Notes: generated by a model not told the origin, from the sequence alone. A stretch of DNA of 64,000 nucleotides from Candidatus Latescibacterota bacterium (GCA_020633725.1 JACKDC010000002.1:248001-312000); one strand, 5' to 3'; shown: positions 26,048 to 35,579, counted from the stretch's first letter. Translations and numbers: made by a program.

Positions 26048-26695
26048 CTAGAGCTCCCCGTTGCCGCCGGTGAGCAGGCTGATGAGGCGCACGCTCAGGG
26101 CGTCCACGCTGTCCACGATGCCCTCCACCTTGCTCACCAGGAAGCCGTGCACCAGCAGCGCCGGCACCGCCACGATCAGCCCGAAGGCCGTGGTGTTCAG
26201 CGCCTGGCTGATGCCGGCGGCCAGGAAGGCCGAGCGCTGCGACGGATCGGCGGCATCCACCGCCGCGAAGGCCGTGGTCAGGCCGAAGATCGTGCCCAGC
26301 AGCCCGAGCAGCGTGGCGGCGTTGGCCAGCATGTTCAGATAGGAAAGGCGGCGGCCCAGCGGCGGCAGCACCACGGTGGCGGCGCCGTCGGCGGCGCTTT
26401 GCAGCGACTCTTCATCGCCGCCCTCGCGCTGCAGGATGGCCTTAGCCACGCTGGACGCCGGCGCCTTCACCTTGCCGCACAGCTGAACGGCGCTGTTCTT
26501 GTCCCCCCTGCGCACGAGACGCAGCAGGTCGCGGCTCAGCTTGGCCGAGTTCAGGGCCGCGGCGCGCTGGATCACCCAGAAGCGCTCAAGGCTCAGCGCC
26601 AGGATGACCAGGCCCGTGGCCAGGATGACGTACATGAAGGGCCCGCCGTTCTTGAAGAACGCAGCGAAGCGGCCCAGCCAGACGAGCGGATCCAT
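26048..26695 (-). CDS. ExbB/TolQ/MotA family proton-channel protein
   Basis: A 215-residue inner-membrane protein with three membrane helices: FMYVILATGLVILALSLERF, LANAATLLGLLGTIFGLTTA and NTTAFGLIVAVPALLVHGF. The last two carry the conserved Thr residues of the ExbB/TolQ channel, with the AGISQALNTTA loop. It would form a pentameric channel around the two ExbD-like subunits and drive the AgmX/TonB-like protein. Spacing is three bases on each side, which places it in one operon. Confidence 0.93.
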   Translation of the reverse strand: MDPLVWLGRFAAFFKNGGPFMYVILATGLVILALSLERFWVIQRAAALNSAKLSRDLLRLVRRGDKNSAVQLCGKVKAPASSVAKAILQREGGDEESLQSAADGAATVVLPPLGRRLSYLNMLANAATLLGLLGTIFGLTTAFAAVDAADPSQRSAFLAAGISQALNTTAFGLIVAVPALLVHGFLVSKVEGIVDSVDALSVRLISLLTGGNGEL

Positions 26696-26698
26696 GCC

Positions 26699-27025
26699 TC
26701 ACTCCTCCGTCGTGGTGGTGGTCGGTCTGTCGATGGCCGGCGCGAGCAGCGCGTCCGGCACTTCCGTGGGCTCGAGGCGAAGCGGCGCGGGCAGCGCGGG
26801 CTCGAGCAGCCCCGCGGCCGCGAGCAGCGTCCAGCCGTGCGTGGCCGTCAGCCGCGCCGGCTCGCGGGCGTTGATGAACAGCACCTCGGGGCCGTCCACC
26901 ACGCCTTCGATCTGGATCGCCTCGAGGCTGCGCGCGGCCGGCGCGGGCGTCTCGGCCGCCGCGGCGAGGCTCGCCGCGCTCAGCAGCGCAAGGGCGCCGG
27001 CGAGGCGGAGGCTAGTTGGCGTCAT
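26699..27025 (-). CDS. Small secreted protein of unknown function in the Tol/Exb cluster
   Basis: A 108-residue protein with a signal peptide (cleavage near SLAAAAE) and no family I recognise. The mature part is rich in Ala, Leu and Pro, with a segment IQIEGVVDGPEVLFINAREP that looks like a short beta hairpin, and a Thr/Glu tail (RPTTTTTEE). It overlaps the TPR lipoprotein gene upstream by 14 bases and precedes ExbB by three bases, so it belongs to the operon. A periplasmic accessory role is inferred from location alone. Confidence 0.7.
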   Translation of the reverse strand: MTPTSLRLAGALALLSAASLAAAAETPAPAARSLEAIQIEGVVDGPEVLFINAREPARLTATHGWTLLAAAGLLEPALPAPLRLEPTEVPDALLAPAIDRPTTTTTEE

Positions 27026-27917
27026 GCTGCGTCTCCTTGGTGACGTCCTCGCGCGTCAGCGCCACCTCGCCCGCGCCGCTGCCGTCGGCGAGGCTGCGGC
27101 CGAGGGCGTCGGGGTCGTCGCCGCCGGCCGGGGCGAGACGGCGATAGGCCAGGTAGTGCTCCCGCGCCGCGGACTCGTCGAAGCGGTAGTGCAGATCGAC
27201 GATGGCCAGGTTGTAGTAGGCGCCGGCGCAGTCGGGGTCGAGCGACAGCGCGCGCTCGAACTCGGCGGCGGCGTCCTCGGGGCGTCCCGCATAGAGCAGG
27301 CCGATGCCGAGGTTGTTGGCCGCGGCGGCGGAGCCCGGCGCGGCGGCCGCCGCGGCGCGCAACAACGGCTCGCTGTTGAAGGGATCGGGGCCGCGCAGCG
27401 TGAGGAAGCCGAGGGCCGGGGCGATGTCGCCCTCGGCGGGATCGAGGCGCGCGGCGAGGGCGTCGGCCTCGTCCAGTTCGCCCAGCGCCTCGAGCTGCAG
27501 CGCCAGGCCGGCTTCGAGCGGGCCGCGGGGCGAGGCGCCGGCGTCGAGCGCTGCGCGCAGCAGCGCGGCGCCGGCGGCGTACTCCCCGCGCCCGTACAGA
27601 CGCTTGGACTTGAGGCTCACGGCCGGGGCGTAGCGCGCGTCACGCGCGAGCGCGAGGTCCAGCGAACGCTCGCCGGCGGCCGAGGAGTCGGCCGCGAACT
27701 GGAGCGTCGCCAGACGGTAGGGCCAGTAGGGCTCGGTCACGGCCAGCTGCGCGCGTTCGCGGAGCGTCGGTCCCTCGCTGGCCAGCTGCGCGACGGGGTC
27801 CGCCTCCACCGCGCTGTCCACCCCACGGTTGCCGGCGCAGCCGGCCATGGCCAGCAGCAGCGGCACGTGCAGGACGCGAGTCCAGCGGCGGGCAGTCTGC
27901 GCATCCCAGCGGGGCAT
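27012..27917 (-). CDS. TPR-repeat lipoprotein in the Tol/Exb cluster
   Basis: A 301-residue protein. With the ATG at 27917 (GAGGAG a few bases upstream) the N terminus is a lipoprotein signal, LLLAMAGC, with the lipidated Cys near residue 27. Several TPR-like repeats follow. The clearest is NNLGIGLLYAGRPEDAAAEF followed by LSLDPDCAGAYYNLAI. A longer open frame upstream reaches 28085 but would overlap the preceding gene and bury the signal peptide, so I reject it. TPR lipoproteins (GltE) are part of the Myxococcus gliding machine, the closest parallel I know. Its precise role is inferred. Confidence 0.85.
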   Translation of the reverse strand: MPRWDAQTARRWTRVLHVPLLLAMAGCAGNRGVDSAVEADPVAQLASEGPTLRERAQLAVTEPYWPYRLATLQFAADSSAAGERSLDLALARDARYAPAVSLKSKRLYGRGEYAAGAALLRAALDAGASPRGPLEAGLALQLEALGELDEADALAARLDPAEGDIAPALGFLTLRGPDPFNSEPLLRAAAAAAPGSAAAANNLGIGLLYAGRPEDAAAEFERALSLDPDCAGAYYNLAIVDLHYRFDESAAREHYLAYRRLAPAGGDDPDALGRSLADGSGAGEVALTREDVTKETQHDAN

Positions 27918-27997
27918 GTGGCTCCTCGTCGGGTTCCAGGTGACCGGGGGGGCGAGCGTCGCCCGCGTGATTTGGCTGTTCGCAAGTCGCATACCGA

Positions 27998-30900
27998 TCA
28001 GGAACCCCAGGGGGGCGCTTCGGCCTGCACCAGCGGATAGTCCAGTTCCGGCAGGTGCAGAAAGCGACGGGCGATGCGCGGCCACAGCTCGGTTTTAGTA
28101 ATTGAGACCCAGTTGTCCGGGTCTTCGTCCCCGGAGGGAGCGAGGCGCACCAGTTCGCTCCAGGTGCTCTCGCCGCGGCTGTAGAGCTGCCAGGCCTGAT
28201 CCTCGAGGACCTCGAGGTAGGCCAGGGCGTCGTCGCCACTAAGAGAGGGGGGGGCTTCGAGGGCGAGCAGCGCGTCGCCGAACTCGTAGAGCGACTGGCC
28301 GAGCAGATGCGCGGAGGCCCGCGACCAGCGCGCGTTGCCGCGCGCGAGCACGGCGCGGCTCCGCTCGGCGAGGTCCGTGAGCGCGGCCTGCTTGCGCTCG
28401 AGTTGCGTGGCGAGGGGCGCGGCGCCGTCGAGCTCGATCTCCGCGAAGCGCGCGTGCAGCGACAGGCAGACGAGATAGTCCACCCGCGCCAGCAGCTCCG
28501 GATCGCCGAGTTCGGGGCGCGCGGCGGCGCCCGCGAGATAGTCCGCCAGAGGGCCGTCCAGCGCGCCCGGGTCGGGGATGGGCGCGTCGCCGCGCGCGTC
28601 CAGCGCGGCCAGCGCCCGGGCGCGCAGGATCTCGGTCAGGGAGGCGGGGTGCTCGGGGAAGCGCGCGAGGAAGCGGTCGCGCAGGCTGTCGGCGGCGTTC
28701 GCCGCGCCCGCGCCCACGCAGAGGTCCACCGCGCGCAGCAGCGCCTCGGGCGCTTCGTCCGCGCTCGCCTCCTCCAGCGCGTAGCTGGCCAGCGCGGCCG
28801 CCGCGGCGCGGGGGTCGGCCTGCTCCCGCTGTGCCGCGAGGCGGAGCAGCGCATCGCCGCGCAGGGGGCTGCCCGGCGCGCGACGGCTCAGCGCCGCCCA
28901 GGCCCGGCCTGCGGCGGCCGTCTCGCCGCAGTCCTCGTAGGCGAGGCCGGCGCGATACCAGGCCTCGTCGGCCTGGTCGAAGGCGGGCCAGTCGGAGGCC
29001 AGCGCCTCGAAGCGCCGCGCACCTGCGCAGTCGCTGCTATCGGCCGCGACCGACGCCTCGGCCGCGAGGAACTGCGACGCCGGGACGCGTTCGGCCAGGG
29101 CCGTCGTCAGGCTGTCGTTGCCCGCGGCGCGCGCCAGCACCAGGGCCTCCGCGTAGCGCGCGGCCGCGGCGGCGTGCTCGCGATCGCGGGCCAGGGCGTC
29201 GCCGCTGCGGGCGGCCGCGAGGGGGGCCGCCGCGTTCTCGGGCCAGCGGCGCGCGAAGCGCTGGAAGGCCTCAGCGGCGTCCGCGTTCATTGCGTTGGCT
29301 TCGCGCAACGCCGCCAGACGCCAGAGCAGACCTGCCGCCCGTTCGTCCCGGGGGTGCGCGGCAAGGAAGTCCTCGCCGGCGGCCAGGAAGCGCGCCAGCG
29401 CGGCCGGCGCCGCGGTGGAGTCCGCCGTCGTCTGCGCCGCGTCGAGCAGGGCGAGCGACTGCCATCTGGCCGTGGGGGCCAGGCTGCTGTCCGCCGCCGC
29501 CGCGGCGCCGTAGCGGGCGAGGGCGGTTTCCATGTCGCCGAGTCGCGCGGCGGTCTCGCCGGCGAGCAGCAGGCGCGCGGGATGCTCCGCGTCGTCCGCC
29601 CAGTGGGCCAGCAGCAGGTCCATCTGGCCGGCGAGCTCGCGCCAGGCCGCGGGGTCGTCGGTGGCGCGGGCGCGCGTCTGGGCCTGCGCGGCGAGACGGA
29701 GCGCGCAGGCGCGGGCAAAGTCTCCGCCGGCCTCGGCCAGCGAGTCGTCCGTGGCGCGCACGGCGTGGTCCCAGGCGCCGCCCGGCAGAAAGCGCCGCGT
29801 CAGGTCGGCGAGGCGGCCGTCGGCGCGGGCCGAGTCGCCGGCCGCGCGCAGGTCGCCAAGGAGCAGCTGCGCCTGGGCGAGCGCCGCGGGCGCCAGGGGG
29901 TGACGCTCCAGCCACAGCGAGTCCGCCGCCGCCGCCCGCGCGTGGAAGCCGTAGCCGCGCAGGAGACGTCCCATGTCGGTCAGCAGCGCGGGCGACCAGT
30001 CGCGTTCGCCGGAGCCCGCGAAGAAGGACGCGAAGGCCGGCGCCCCGCCGGCCCGCGCCAGCGACTCCGCGAGATGCCGACGCGACTCGCTCTCCAGCGC
30101 GCCCGCCTGCGGGTCCGTGGTCGCCACGCGCAGCTCGAGGTCGATCAGGCGACGGTAGAGCTCGGCGGCGTCGAGGAAGCGGTCCTGCTGGAAGCGGATC
30201 CAGGCCAGGGTGTAGAGCGCCACGCGGGCCTGCTCGGGCGCGCCCCGCTCGGCCACGGCCGCGTAGTGGGCGGCCGCCGCCGCGGCGTCGCCGCGGGCCA
30301 TGGCGCGCTCGGCGAGGCGCAGGCGCGCGCGCGGAACGGTGGGGGACTCCGGCCACTCCTTCAGTAGACGCTGTAACGTGGGCTCGCCGTCCGGGTCGCC
30401 CGCGTCGTCGAGCAGCATGCCCAGGTTGAAGAGCACCTCGTCACGGCGCGCGAAGTCCTGGTCCTCGTCGAGCAGCGAGCGGTAGAGCGCGCAGGCCGGC
30501 GTGACGTCGAGGAAGGGGGCGAGCGCCTGGGCCGCGGCCTCGTCGGCGGCGCCCTCCGCGCCGAGGAAACGCGCCATGGCCGCGTTGAAGCTGGCGTGCG
30601 CCTCGTCGAGACGCAGCTCGGCGAGGGCGAAGCGCATCTCGGCGCGGGCGGTCGACCCGGGATGCGCGGCGAGGAAGGCGGCGATGCGCTCGCGCGCGAC
30701 GGCGGCGAGGGCGTCGTCGTCCGCACGGCGGCTGCGGGACAGGGCGGCCTCGGCGAGCTGGTAGTCGAGCGCCTCCTGCTGGACGTCCATCGCGGCCAGC
30801 CGCTGTTCGATCAGCGACGCGGCCGCGTCGCGGCGCGCCGCGCGCAGTTCGCGGGCCGCGGAGGATTCGTTCGCCTCGGCGCGAGCGAGCGCCTGCGCGA

Positions 30901-32635
30901 GCGCAAGCTCCAGCGAGTCCGGCGCGGCGGCGAGTCGTCGCAGGTGGGCGGCGAGGGCGTCGGCGTTCGCGAGCAGCGTGTCGCCGCGGGCGGCGGCGTC
31001 GGACGGACCGTGGCGCAACCGCGGCGCCCAGCGCTGCTCGAGGCCCTCGGCGAGCAGCACGGGGACGCGCGCGCGGTGCAGCGCGGCGAAGTCCCGCAGC
31101 TCTCCGGCCAGCGAGCGCTCGGCGACCACGAGGCTGTCCAGGTCCAGGGGCGTCGTGCGCGGGCGGCGCGCCCGGGGGCCGTCGAGGCGCAGTCGGTCGA
31201 GGGCGGCGAAGGCCTCGTCGTGCAGCGCGGCGCGACGCGCGACGGCATCGACGCGCGCGAGCAGCCACGCCTGATAGTCTCCGAGCAGGGACGCGAGGCC
31301 CGCCTCGGCCCGACGCGCAGCGAGGTCGAGCGTGTCCAGGCCGGCGGCGGTGCTGCGCAGGTCGGTGTCCAGGGCGTTCAGGCTGTCGAGCATCGCGGCC
31401 AGGTGACGCCGCCAGGCGGACCGGTCCGCCACGCGCGCGTCGCGCGCCGCCTCGGCCCGCTGTCGCGTGAGACCTGCCGCGCCGAGGGCGCTGCGCGCGT
31501 CCTCCAGGGCACGCCGTTGCGCGGGGGCGAGCGATAGCGGCGCGGGGTCGGTGGCGGCGGGTTCGAGGGCTTCGCCGGCCTTGCGGCCCGCGCCGTCGAG
31601 GCGCTCGCGGCGGTCGCTGGCGGCGGCATCGAGCGCGGCGAGCAAGGCGTCGCGGCTCCAGGGCGCGAGGCTGAGCCCGCTGCGCGCCGCCAGGGCGAGC
31701 AGCGAGTCCGCCGCGGCGTCGGGGTCGAGCGCGACCAGCCGCCCGCGTTCCGCTGCACGCGCGGCCTCGAGCGCCGTGAGATCGCGCCAGGCGGCGTCGG
31801 GATCGTCCGCGTCGAGCGCGAGGCGGGCGCGCAGCAGCGTGGACGGATCGTCCGCCGGCAGCGGGGCCAACGATGCGCGCGCTCCCACGCTGTCGCCGGC
31901 GGCCAGGCTCGCCAGCGCGCGCACGCGCAGCGCGTTCGGCGCATCGGAAGCGGCCGCCAGTTCGGTCTGGGGGTCGCGCGCCAGGGCGCGGAGCGCGGCG
32001 TCCGCCACCAGGGGCCGCTCCCAGTCCGCGCGCACCCGGTGACGCGCCAGCGCAAGCCAGCGCGCGCCGGCGTCCGCGTCGCCGCGGCGATCGGCCAGCC
32101 GGGCGGCGAGCTGCAGGCGCAGGGCCTCGGGAAGACGTCCCGCGCATTCGGCCAGGGTGGCGGCGGCGCGGTCGAGGTCGTTCGCGGCGAGCGCGCGCTC
32201 CACCGCGAGTGCGGCCAGTAGCGGGGGAGCGCCGGTCGCGTCGTGGCCAGGATCTACGCCGCTGGCGAGCGCGATCAGATCGAGCGCGGGGGCGGCGGAG
32301 AGGGGCGGGGCGTCCAGCAGGGCGTTCAGCCCGCGCGTGTCGCCGGCCGCGGCGGCGGCCAGGGCCTGGAGGAGGCGGGTGCGGGCGGCGGCGTCGGCAT
32401 CGAGACGCGCGGGCTCCGCCAGCGCGAGCTGTTCGAGCGCGGCCCCGGGCGCCTCGCGCGACCAGAGCCCCAGCGCGAGACCGAAGGACAGGCGCGCGGC
32501 GTCCTGCTCGTCCAGGGCGACGGGGGCGGGCGCGAGCGAATCTCGCCGCGCCGCCGCGTCGGCGGCGGCGGGCGGGCTCGCGGTGCAGACCGCCAGGAGG
32601 ACGAGAACCGCTGTCAGGGCGACGCGCTTCGTCAC
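27998..32635 (-). CDS. Giant periplasmic TPR/alpha-helical repeat protein (1545 residues)
   Basis: The largest gene of the window. A signal peptide (ASPPAAADA) is followed by about 1500 residues of Ala/Arg/Asp/Leu-rich helical repeats. Parts match TPR patterns (for example DEVLFNLGMLLDDAGDPDGE and ALYTLAWIRFQQDRFLDAAE), and a central stretch about 380-640 looks coiled-coil. No enzyme motif is visible. Giant TPR proteins (GltI, GltD) are parts of the Myxococcus gliding and Nfs machines, which parallels its position beside Exb/TolR genes. The GTG start is one base after the neighbouring gene. Its extreme length and composition make any function beyond scaffold or linker speculative. Confidence 0.85.
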   Translation of the reverse strand: MTKRVALTAVLVLLAVCTASPPAAADAAARRDSLAPAPVALDEQDAARLSFGLALGLWSREAPGAALEQLALAEPARLDADAAARTRLLQALAAAAAGDTRGLNALLDAPPLSAAPALDLIALASGVDPGHDATGAPPLLAALAVERALAANDLDRAAATLAECAGRLPEALRLQLAARLADRRGDADAGARWLALARHRVRADWERPLVADAALRALARDPQTELAAASDAPNALRVRALASLAAGDSVGARASLAPLPADDPSTLLRARLALDADDPDAAWRDLTALEAARAAERGRLVALDPDAAADSLLALAARSGLSLAPWSRDALLAALDAAASDRRERLDGAGRKAGEALEPAATDPAPLSLAPAQRRALEDARSALGAAGLTRQRAEAARDARVADRSAWRRHLAAMLDSLNALDTDLRSTAAGLDTLDLAARRAEAGLASLLGDYQAWLLARVDAVARRAALHDEAFAALDRLRLDGPRARRPRTTPLDLDSLVVAERSLAGELRDFAALHRARVPVLLAEGLEQRWAPRLRHGPSDAAARGDTLLANADALAAHLRRLAAAPDSLELALAQALARAEANESSAARELRAARRDAAASLIEQRLAAMDVQQEALDYQLAEAALSRSRRADDDALAAVARERIAAFLAAHPGSTARAEMRFALAELRLDEAHASFNAAMARFLGAEGAADEAAAQALAPFLDVTPACALYRSLLDEDQDFARRDEVLFNLGMLLDDAGDPDGEPTLQRLLKEWPESPTVPRARLRLAERAMARGDAAAAAAHYAAVAERGAPEQARVALYTLAWIRFQQDRFLDAAELYRRLIDLELRVATTDPQAGALESESRRHLAESLARAGGAPAFASFFAGSGERDWSPALLTDMGRLLRGYGFHARAAAADSLWLERHPLAPAALAQAQLLLGDLRAAGDSARADGRLADLTRRFLPGGAWDHAVRATDDSLAEAGGDFARACALRLAAQAQTRARATDDPAAWRELAGQMDLLLAHWADDAEHPARLLLAGETAARLGDMETALARYGAAAAADSSLAPTARWQSLALLDAAQTTADSTAAPAALARFLAAGEDFLAAHPRDERAAGLLWRLAALREANAMNADAAEAFQRFARRWPENAAAPLAAARSGDALARDREHAAAAARYAEALVLARAAGNDSLTTALAERVPASQFLAAEASVAADSSDCAGARRFEALASDWPAFDQADEAWYRAGLAYEDCGETAAAGRAWAALSRRAPGSPLRGDALLRLAAQREQADPRAAAAALASYALEEASADEAPEALLRAVDLCVGAGAANAADSLRDRFLARFPEHPASLTEILRARALAALDARGDAPIPDPGALDGPLADYLAGAAARPELGDPELLARVDYLVCLSLHARFAEIELDGAAPLATQLERKQAALTDLAERSRAVLARGNARWSRASAHLLGQSLYEFGDALLALEAPPSLSGDDALAYLEVLEDQAWQLYSRGESTWSELVRLAPSGDEDPDNWVSITKTELWPRIARRFLHLPELDYPLVQAEAPPWGS

Positions 32636-32636
32636 A

Positions 32637-33413
32637 TCAATCCTGCCAGATCTTCGCCGAGGCGGCGGAGAGGTCCGCGGTGGAGGACACCCCGCTCAGG
32701 TCGAGCTGCAGCAGCGTGAGCTGGTCGCGCGGGGTGTCGGCGGCGATCTCCAGCAGGCCGTCGCCGCCCAGGCTGAACTCCAGGCGATGCAGCCGCGGCT
32801 CCATGTACTCGTGGAGCACCTGCACCAGGCCGCCGCGGCGCAGGGCCGCGCGCTGGGCGGCGTCGAGACGGATGTTCCAGCTGGCGCCGTCGTCGTCGCG
32901 GATGGCGATCTTCGCCGGATCCACCTGGGGCGGCAGGCCCTTGAGCAGCACGATCAGCGCCGTCTCCTGCTCGCCGCGGAGGGCCTCGTCGAGGTCGTGC
33001 AGCCGGTCCTCCTGACGGTCGGTGAGACGGTCCATGCGGTCGAGCTGGTCCTCGAGCCGCGAGAGGCTGTTGAGCTGCCCGAGCATGGCGTCGCCCGCGA
33101 GCTGCACGCCCTCGGTGCGGACGCTGTCGCGCGAGGCCTCGATCTCGTCGAGAATGCGGCGCAGCAGGAGCTGGCGCTCGTCGAGGCCGCGGGCCTGGCC
33201 CTCGCCGGGCAGCGGCTTCTCGCGCAGCAGATCGAGCCGGCCGCGCAGGAAGTCGCGGTTAGCGTGCAGGAAACGCAGGCTGGCGAGGCCGCCCTTGTCG
33301 GGCGCGCGACGCTCCACCTTCACGCCCCCTCCCGCGGACTCCTCGGCGACGGCAGGCGTGGCGATGCCCAGGATGAACGGCAAGAGAAGCAGAGCAATGG
33401 GCTGGCGGTGCAT
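32637..33413 (-). CDS. Periplasmic coiled-coil protein of unknown function
   Basis: A 258-residue protein with a signal peptide (IATPAVAEE). A predicted coiled coil spans about 40-150, with heptad-like runs such as LNSLSRLEDQLDRMDRLTD. A beta-rich C-terminal domain follows (WNIRLDAAQRAALRRG). No family is recognised. It lies between two genes of the cluster with spacings of one base, so it is co-translated. A periplasmic scaffold linking inner and outer membrane parts is a reasonable guess but unproven. Confidence 0.75.
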   Translation of the reverse strand: MHRQPIALLLLPFILGIATPAVAEESAGGGVKVERRAPDKGGLASLRFLHANRDFLRGRLDLLREKPLPGEGQARGLDERQLLLRRILDEIEASRDSVRTEGVQLAGDAMLGQLNSLSRLEDQLDRMDRLTDRQEDRLHDLDEALRGEQETALIVLLKGLPPQVDPAKIAIRDDDGASWNIRLDAAQRAALRRGGLVQVLHEYMEPRLHRLEFSLGGDGLLEIAADTPRDQLTLLQLDLSGVSSTADLSAASAKIWQD

Positions 33414-33414
33414 G

Positions 33415-34005
33415 TCATCCCCTCCAGGTGCGCACGGCGTGGCCGCTGGACGCGTCCAGGAGAACGTAGAACGAGGGCGCGTCCGGCGAGGTGTAGACGA
33501 CGGTCCAGGTGCTCATGTCCGGCCGCTGCGGATGGAAGGCGCCGCGCAGCAGGACCATGCTGCTCAGGCGACCCTGGTGCTTGCGGCAGTAGTCGCGGCC
33601 GCCGGCGTCGTCGGCGCTGAGCAGCGCGGCGGCGCTGTCCACCCACTGGGTCGGCAGGGGCGGCGCGTCGAAGTCGAAGTCGAGGTCGCGGGCCTGGAGC
33701 ACCTTGGCCGCGCCGCCGTCGAAGGAGAGCGAGTAGGACCGGCAGCGGCCGCGCTGGGTCGAGCGGAAGAGGTAGCCCCAGCGCGGCGCCTGGCCCGCGG
33801 CGCCCAGGTCCTCGTCGTTCTCCACGTAGACGAGCTGGGCGTCGTCGGCCCAGGCGCGCGCCGCGTCGGCGGCGAGGGCGAGGCCGTCGCGCGCGGCGAA
33901 GGGCGCGCGCTCGTCGGCGCGCGCGGGCGTCGGCCACGGGGCGATCCCCAGTGCGAGCAGGAGGACGAGCGCAGGCGCCGTCCTGGTCGGGAACGGGACT
34001 CTCAT
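33415..34005 (-). CDS. Secreted protein of unknown function, PepSY-like C terminus
   Basis: A 196-residue exported protein (signal peptide ending near PTPARAD). The C-terminal segment TWTVVYTSPDAPSFYVLLDA followed by SSGHAV resembles a PepSY-type ending. Two Cys (RGRC and DYCRKHQG) could pair. The start is decided by the ribosome site: AGGAGG at 34014-34019 (complement) is eight bases before the ATG at 34005. The GTG at 34014 would overlap that site, so I do not use it. It is three bases from the next gene. Function is unknown. Confidence 0.7.
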   Translation of the reverse strand: MRVPFPTRTAPALVLLLALGIAPWPTPARADERAPFAARDGLALAADAARAWADDAQLVYVENDEDLGAAGQAPRWGYLFRSTQRGRCRSYSLSFDGGAAKVLQARDLDFDFDAPPLPTQWVDSAAALLSADDAGGRDYCRKHQGRLSSMVLLRGAFHPQRPDMSTWTVVYTSPDAPSFYVLLDASSGHAVRTWRG

Positions 34006-34017
34006 CACGGGCACCTC

Positions 34018-34896
34018 CTAGAAGAGCAGGCTGCTGCCGAGGCTGAACTCGACGTTGTTGTTGTCGCGCCGCGCGCTGGCGGCGCCGGAGGCGAAGCGGT
34101 AGTTCCGGAATTCCCAGCGCATGGCCATGCGCTTGCTGAAGTAGAGCATGCTGCCCGCGCCCAGGTTGACGCTGGGCTCGGTCTCGCCGCGCAGGATGCT
34201 GCTGCCCATGCCGCCCGTCAGGTAGGGCACCATCTGCCGTCCCGGCAGCAGCTTGAGGTTGAGATTGAACGAGTAGTAGAGCATGTGGAACTGCTCCTCC
34301 TCGAGGGCGAGGTTGAACAGGTTCTCCACGATCTCGGCGGGACGCGCGACGCGCGTCCAGGCCACGTCGCCTTCGAGCTCGACGTGGTCGAGCAGCTGGT
34401 AGCCGAGGCTCCCGCCCAGCACCAGCGAGTTCGACTTGCGGTCGAAGGCGTAGGCGCCGCTGTAGGCGCGCAGCGTGTAGCTGCCCACGCGCGAGAAGAG
34501 CCTGGGGTTGGGTCTGAACTCGAGGCCCGACATGTCGTCGAACTCCTCGCAGACGTCCTCGTGCACCCAGCCGGTGCGCTGCGCGTCGATGCTGAGGCCC
34601 AGCCAGGGGCCGCGCTTGGCGACCACCTTGAACGTGCTGCCCGCGGGGAAGGTGGCCACGATCGCGAAGTCCGGCCCCGGGCCGCTGCGCAGGACGCCGT
34701 CGCCATCGCCCGTCAGTCGCACCGACTTCTCCGTGAGGACGTGCGGACCGTTCAGCGGCGTGGACCAGAGCGGCGCGCGCGTGGAATCCGCGGCGCTGTC
34801 GGCGCCCCGCGCGATCCCCGTCACGACAGTCAAGAGCGCGAACGCGAGGGCGACGTGGAGACGCCCCCGCCCTCCGCGGCGGTGAGAGGTGCTCAC
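34018..34896 (-). CDS. SH3-domain plus outer-membrane beta-barrel protein
   Basis: A 292-residue protein. It has a signal peptide (ending near ARGAD), a bacterial SH3-like domain at about 45-115 (LRSGPGPDFAIVATFPAGS, RGPWLGLSIDAQRTGWVHED), and a C-terminal beta-barrel at about 130-292 with alternating residues that closes SLGSSLLF, the expected terminal Phe. SH3 domains bind cell-wall peptides, so the protein could tie the outer membrane to peptidoglycan. This combination also occurs in outer-membrane proteins of Myxococcus gliding and sporulation clusters. The start is GTG at 34896 after GGAAGGA. Confidence 0.82.
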   Translation of the reverse strand: MSTSHRRGGRGRLHVALAFALLTVVTGIARGADSAADSTRAPLWSTPLNGPHVLTEKSVRLTGDGDGVLRSGPGPDFAIVATFPAGSTFKVVAKRGPWLGLSIDAQRTGWVHEDVCEEFDDMSGLEFRPNPRLFSRVGSYTLRAYSGAYAFDRKSNSLVLGGSLGYQLLDHVELEGDVAWTRVARPAEIVENLFNLALEEEQFHMLYYSFNLNLKLLPGRQMVPYLTGGMGSSILRGETEPSVNLGAGSMLYFSKRMAMRWEFRNYRFASGAASARRDNNNVEFSLGSSLLF

Positions 34897-34910
34897 GATG
34901 TCCTTCCTTC

Positions 34911-35579
34911 CTAGCGCAATCCCGGCGTCGCGGTGCCGGGCGTCCAGTCGAGGCGCAGGCCGAAGCGCCAGTTCGTGCGGCGCTGCCGTTCCAGCAGCAC
35001 CGCGTCGCCCACGCGTCGCGCGCTGTCCAGCGCGAAGACGAGGGCGTCGAGGTCGAGGCCGAGGCCGAGCCCCGCGGCGAGGGGCCGGCGCAGCAGCAGG
35101 CCGCCGCCGCCGCAGAGTTCGTTCACGGTGTCGAAGCGAAGCTGCAGAGGTTCGCCGACGTCCACGGTCAGTGCATCCGGTGAATAGGCCAGACGCAGCC
35201 AGCCGGCGTGCGCCTGCCCCCAGCACTCGAGGCCGGCGAGCGGAAGGCTCAGCAGCCGCCGCGAGGCGAGCAGCTCCACGTTGCTCAGGCTCAGCGCCAG
35301 CGCGGCGGGTGCGCCCGGCAGGCCGGTGCCCTGGCTGCCGCCGTGGCGCTCGGCGCGCAGGCCAAGGCCGCCCAGGCGGCCGTCGAGCAGGAGGCCGCCG
35401 CCCACGAGACCCTGCGGCCCGGTGTCCCAGCGGAAGTCCGCGAAGCTGGCGTCGGGCAGCGCCGCGCCCGCGGCGACGAAGACGCGCAGGCCCGCGCTCG
35501 CGGGCTCGGCGTGCGCCAGGAGGACGGCGAGTCCCAGCCAGCGCAGGGCGCGGGGCCAGTCGATGCGGCGGCGGTTCAC
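34911..35579 (-). CDS. Predicted outer-membrane beta-barrel protein
   Basis: A 222-residue protein with an N-terminal signal (AHAEPASAG) followed by alternating hydrophobic strands (GLRVFVAAGAAL, LSLSNVELLAS, RTNWRFGLRLDW). The pattern of about eight strands, with Gly-rich turns, fits a small barrel. No family name is assigned. The start GTG overlaps the TGA of the upstream lipoprotein gene (GTGA). It lies 14 bases before the SH3-barrel gene and would form a pair of outer-membrane proteins with it. Confidence 0.72.
   Translation of the reverse strand: MNRRRIDWPRALRWLGLAVLLAHAEPASAGLRVFVAAGAALPDASFADFRWDTGPQGLVGGGLLLDGRLGGLGLRAERHGGSQGTGLPGAPAALALSLSNVELLASRRLLSLPLAGLECWGQAHAGWLRLAYSPDALTVDVGEPLQLRFDTVNELCGGGGLLLRRPLAAGLGLGLDLDALVFALDSARRVGDAVLLERQRRTNWRFGLRLDWTPGTATPGLR

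Noticed and set aside
33415..33480. A possible FMN-attachment site (DASSGHA) at the C terminus of the exported protein at 33415-34005
   Set aside because: The ApbE target motif needs a Gly-Ala-Thr after Ser/Thr; this reads SGHAV and looks like a plain PepSY-type ending.
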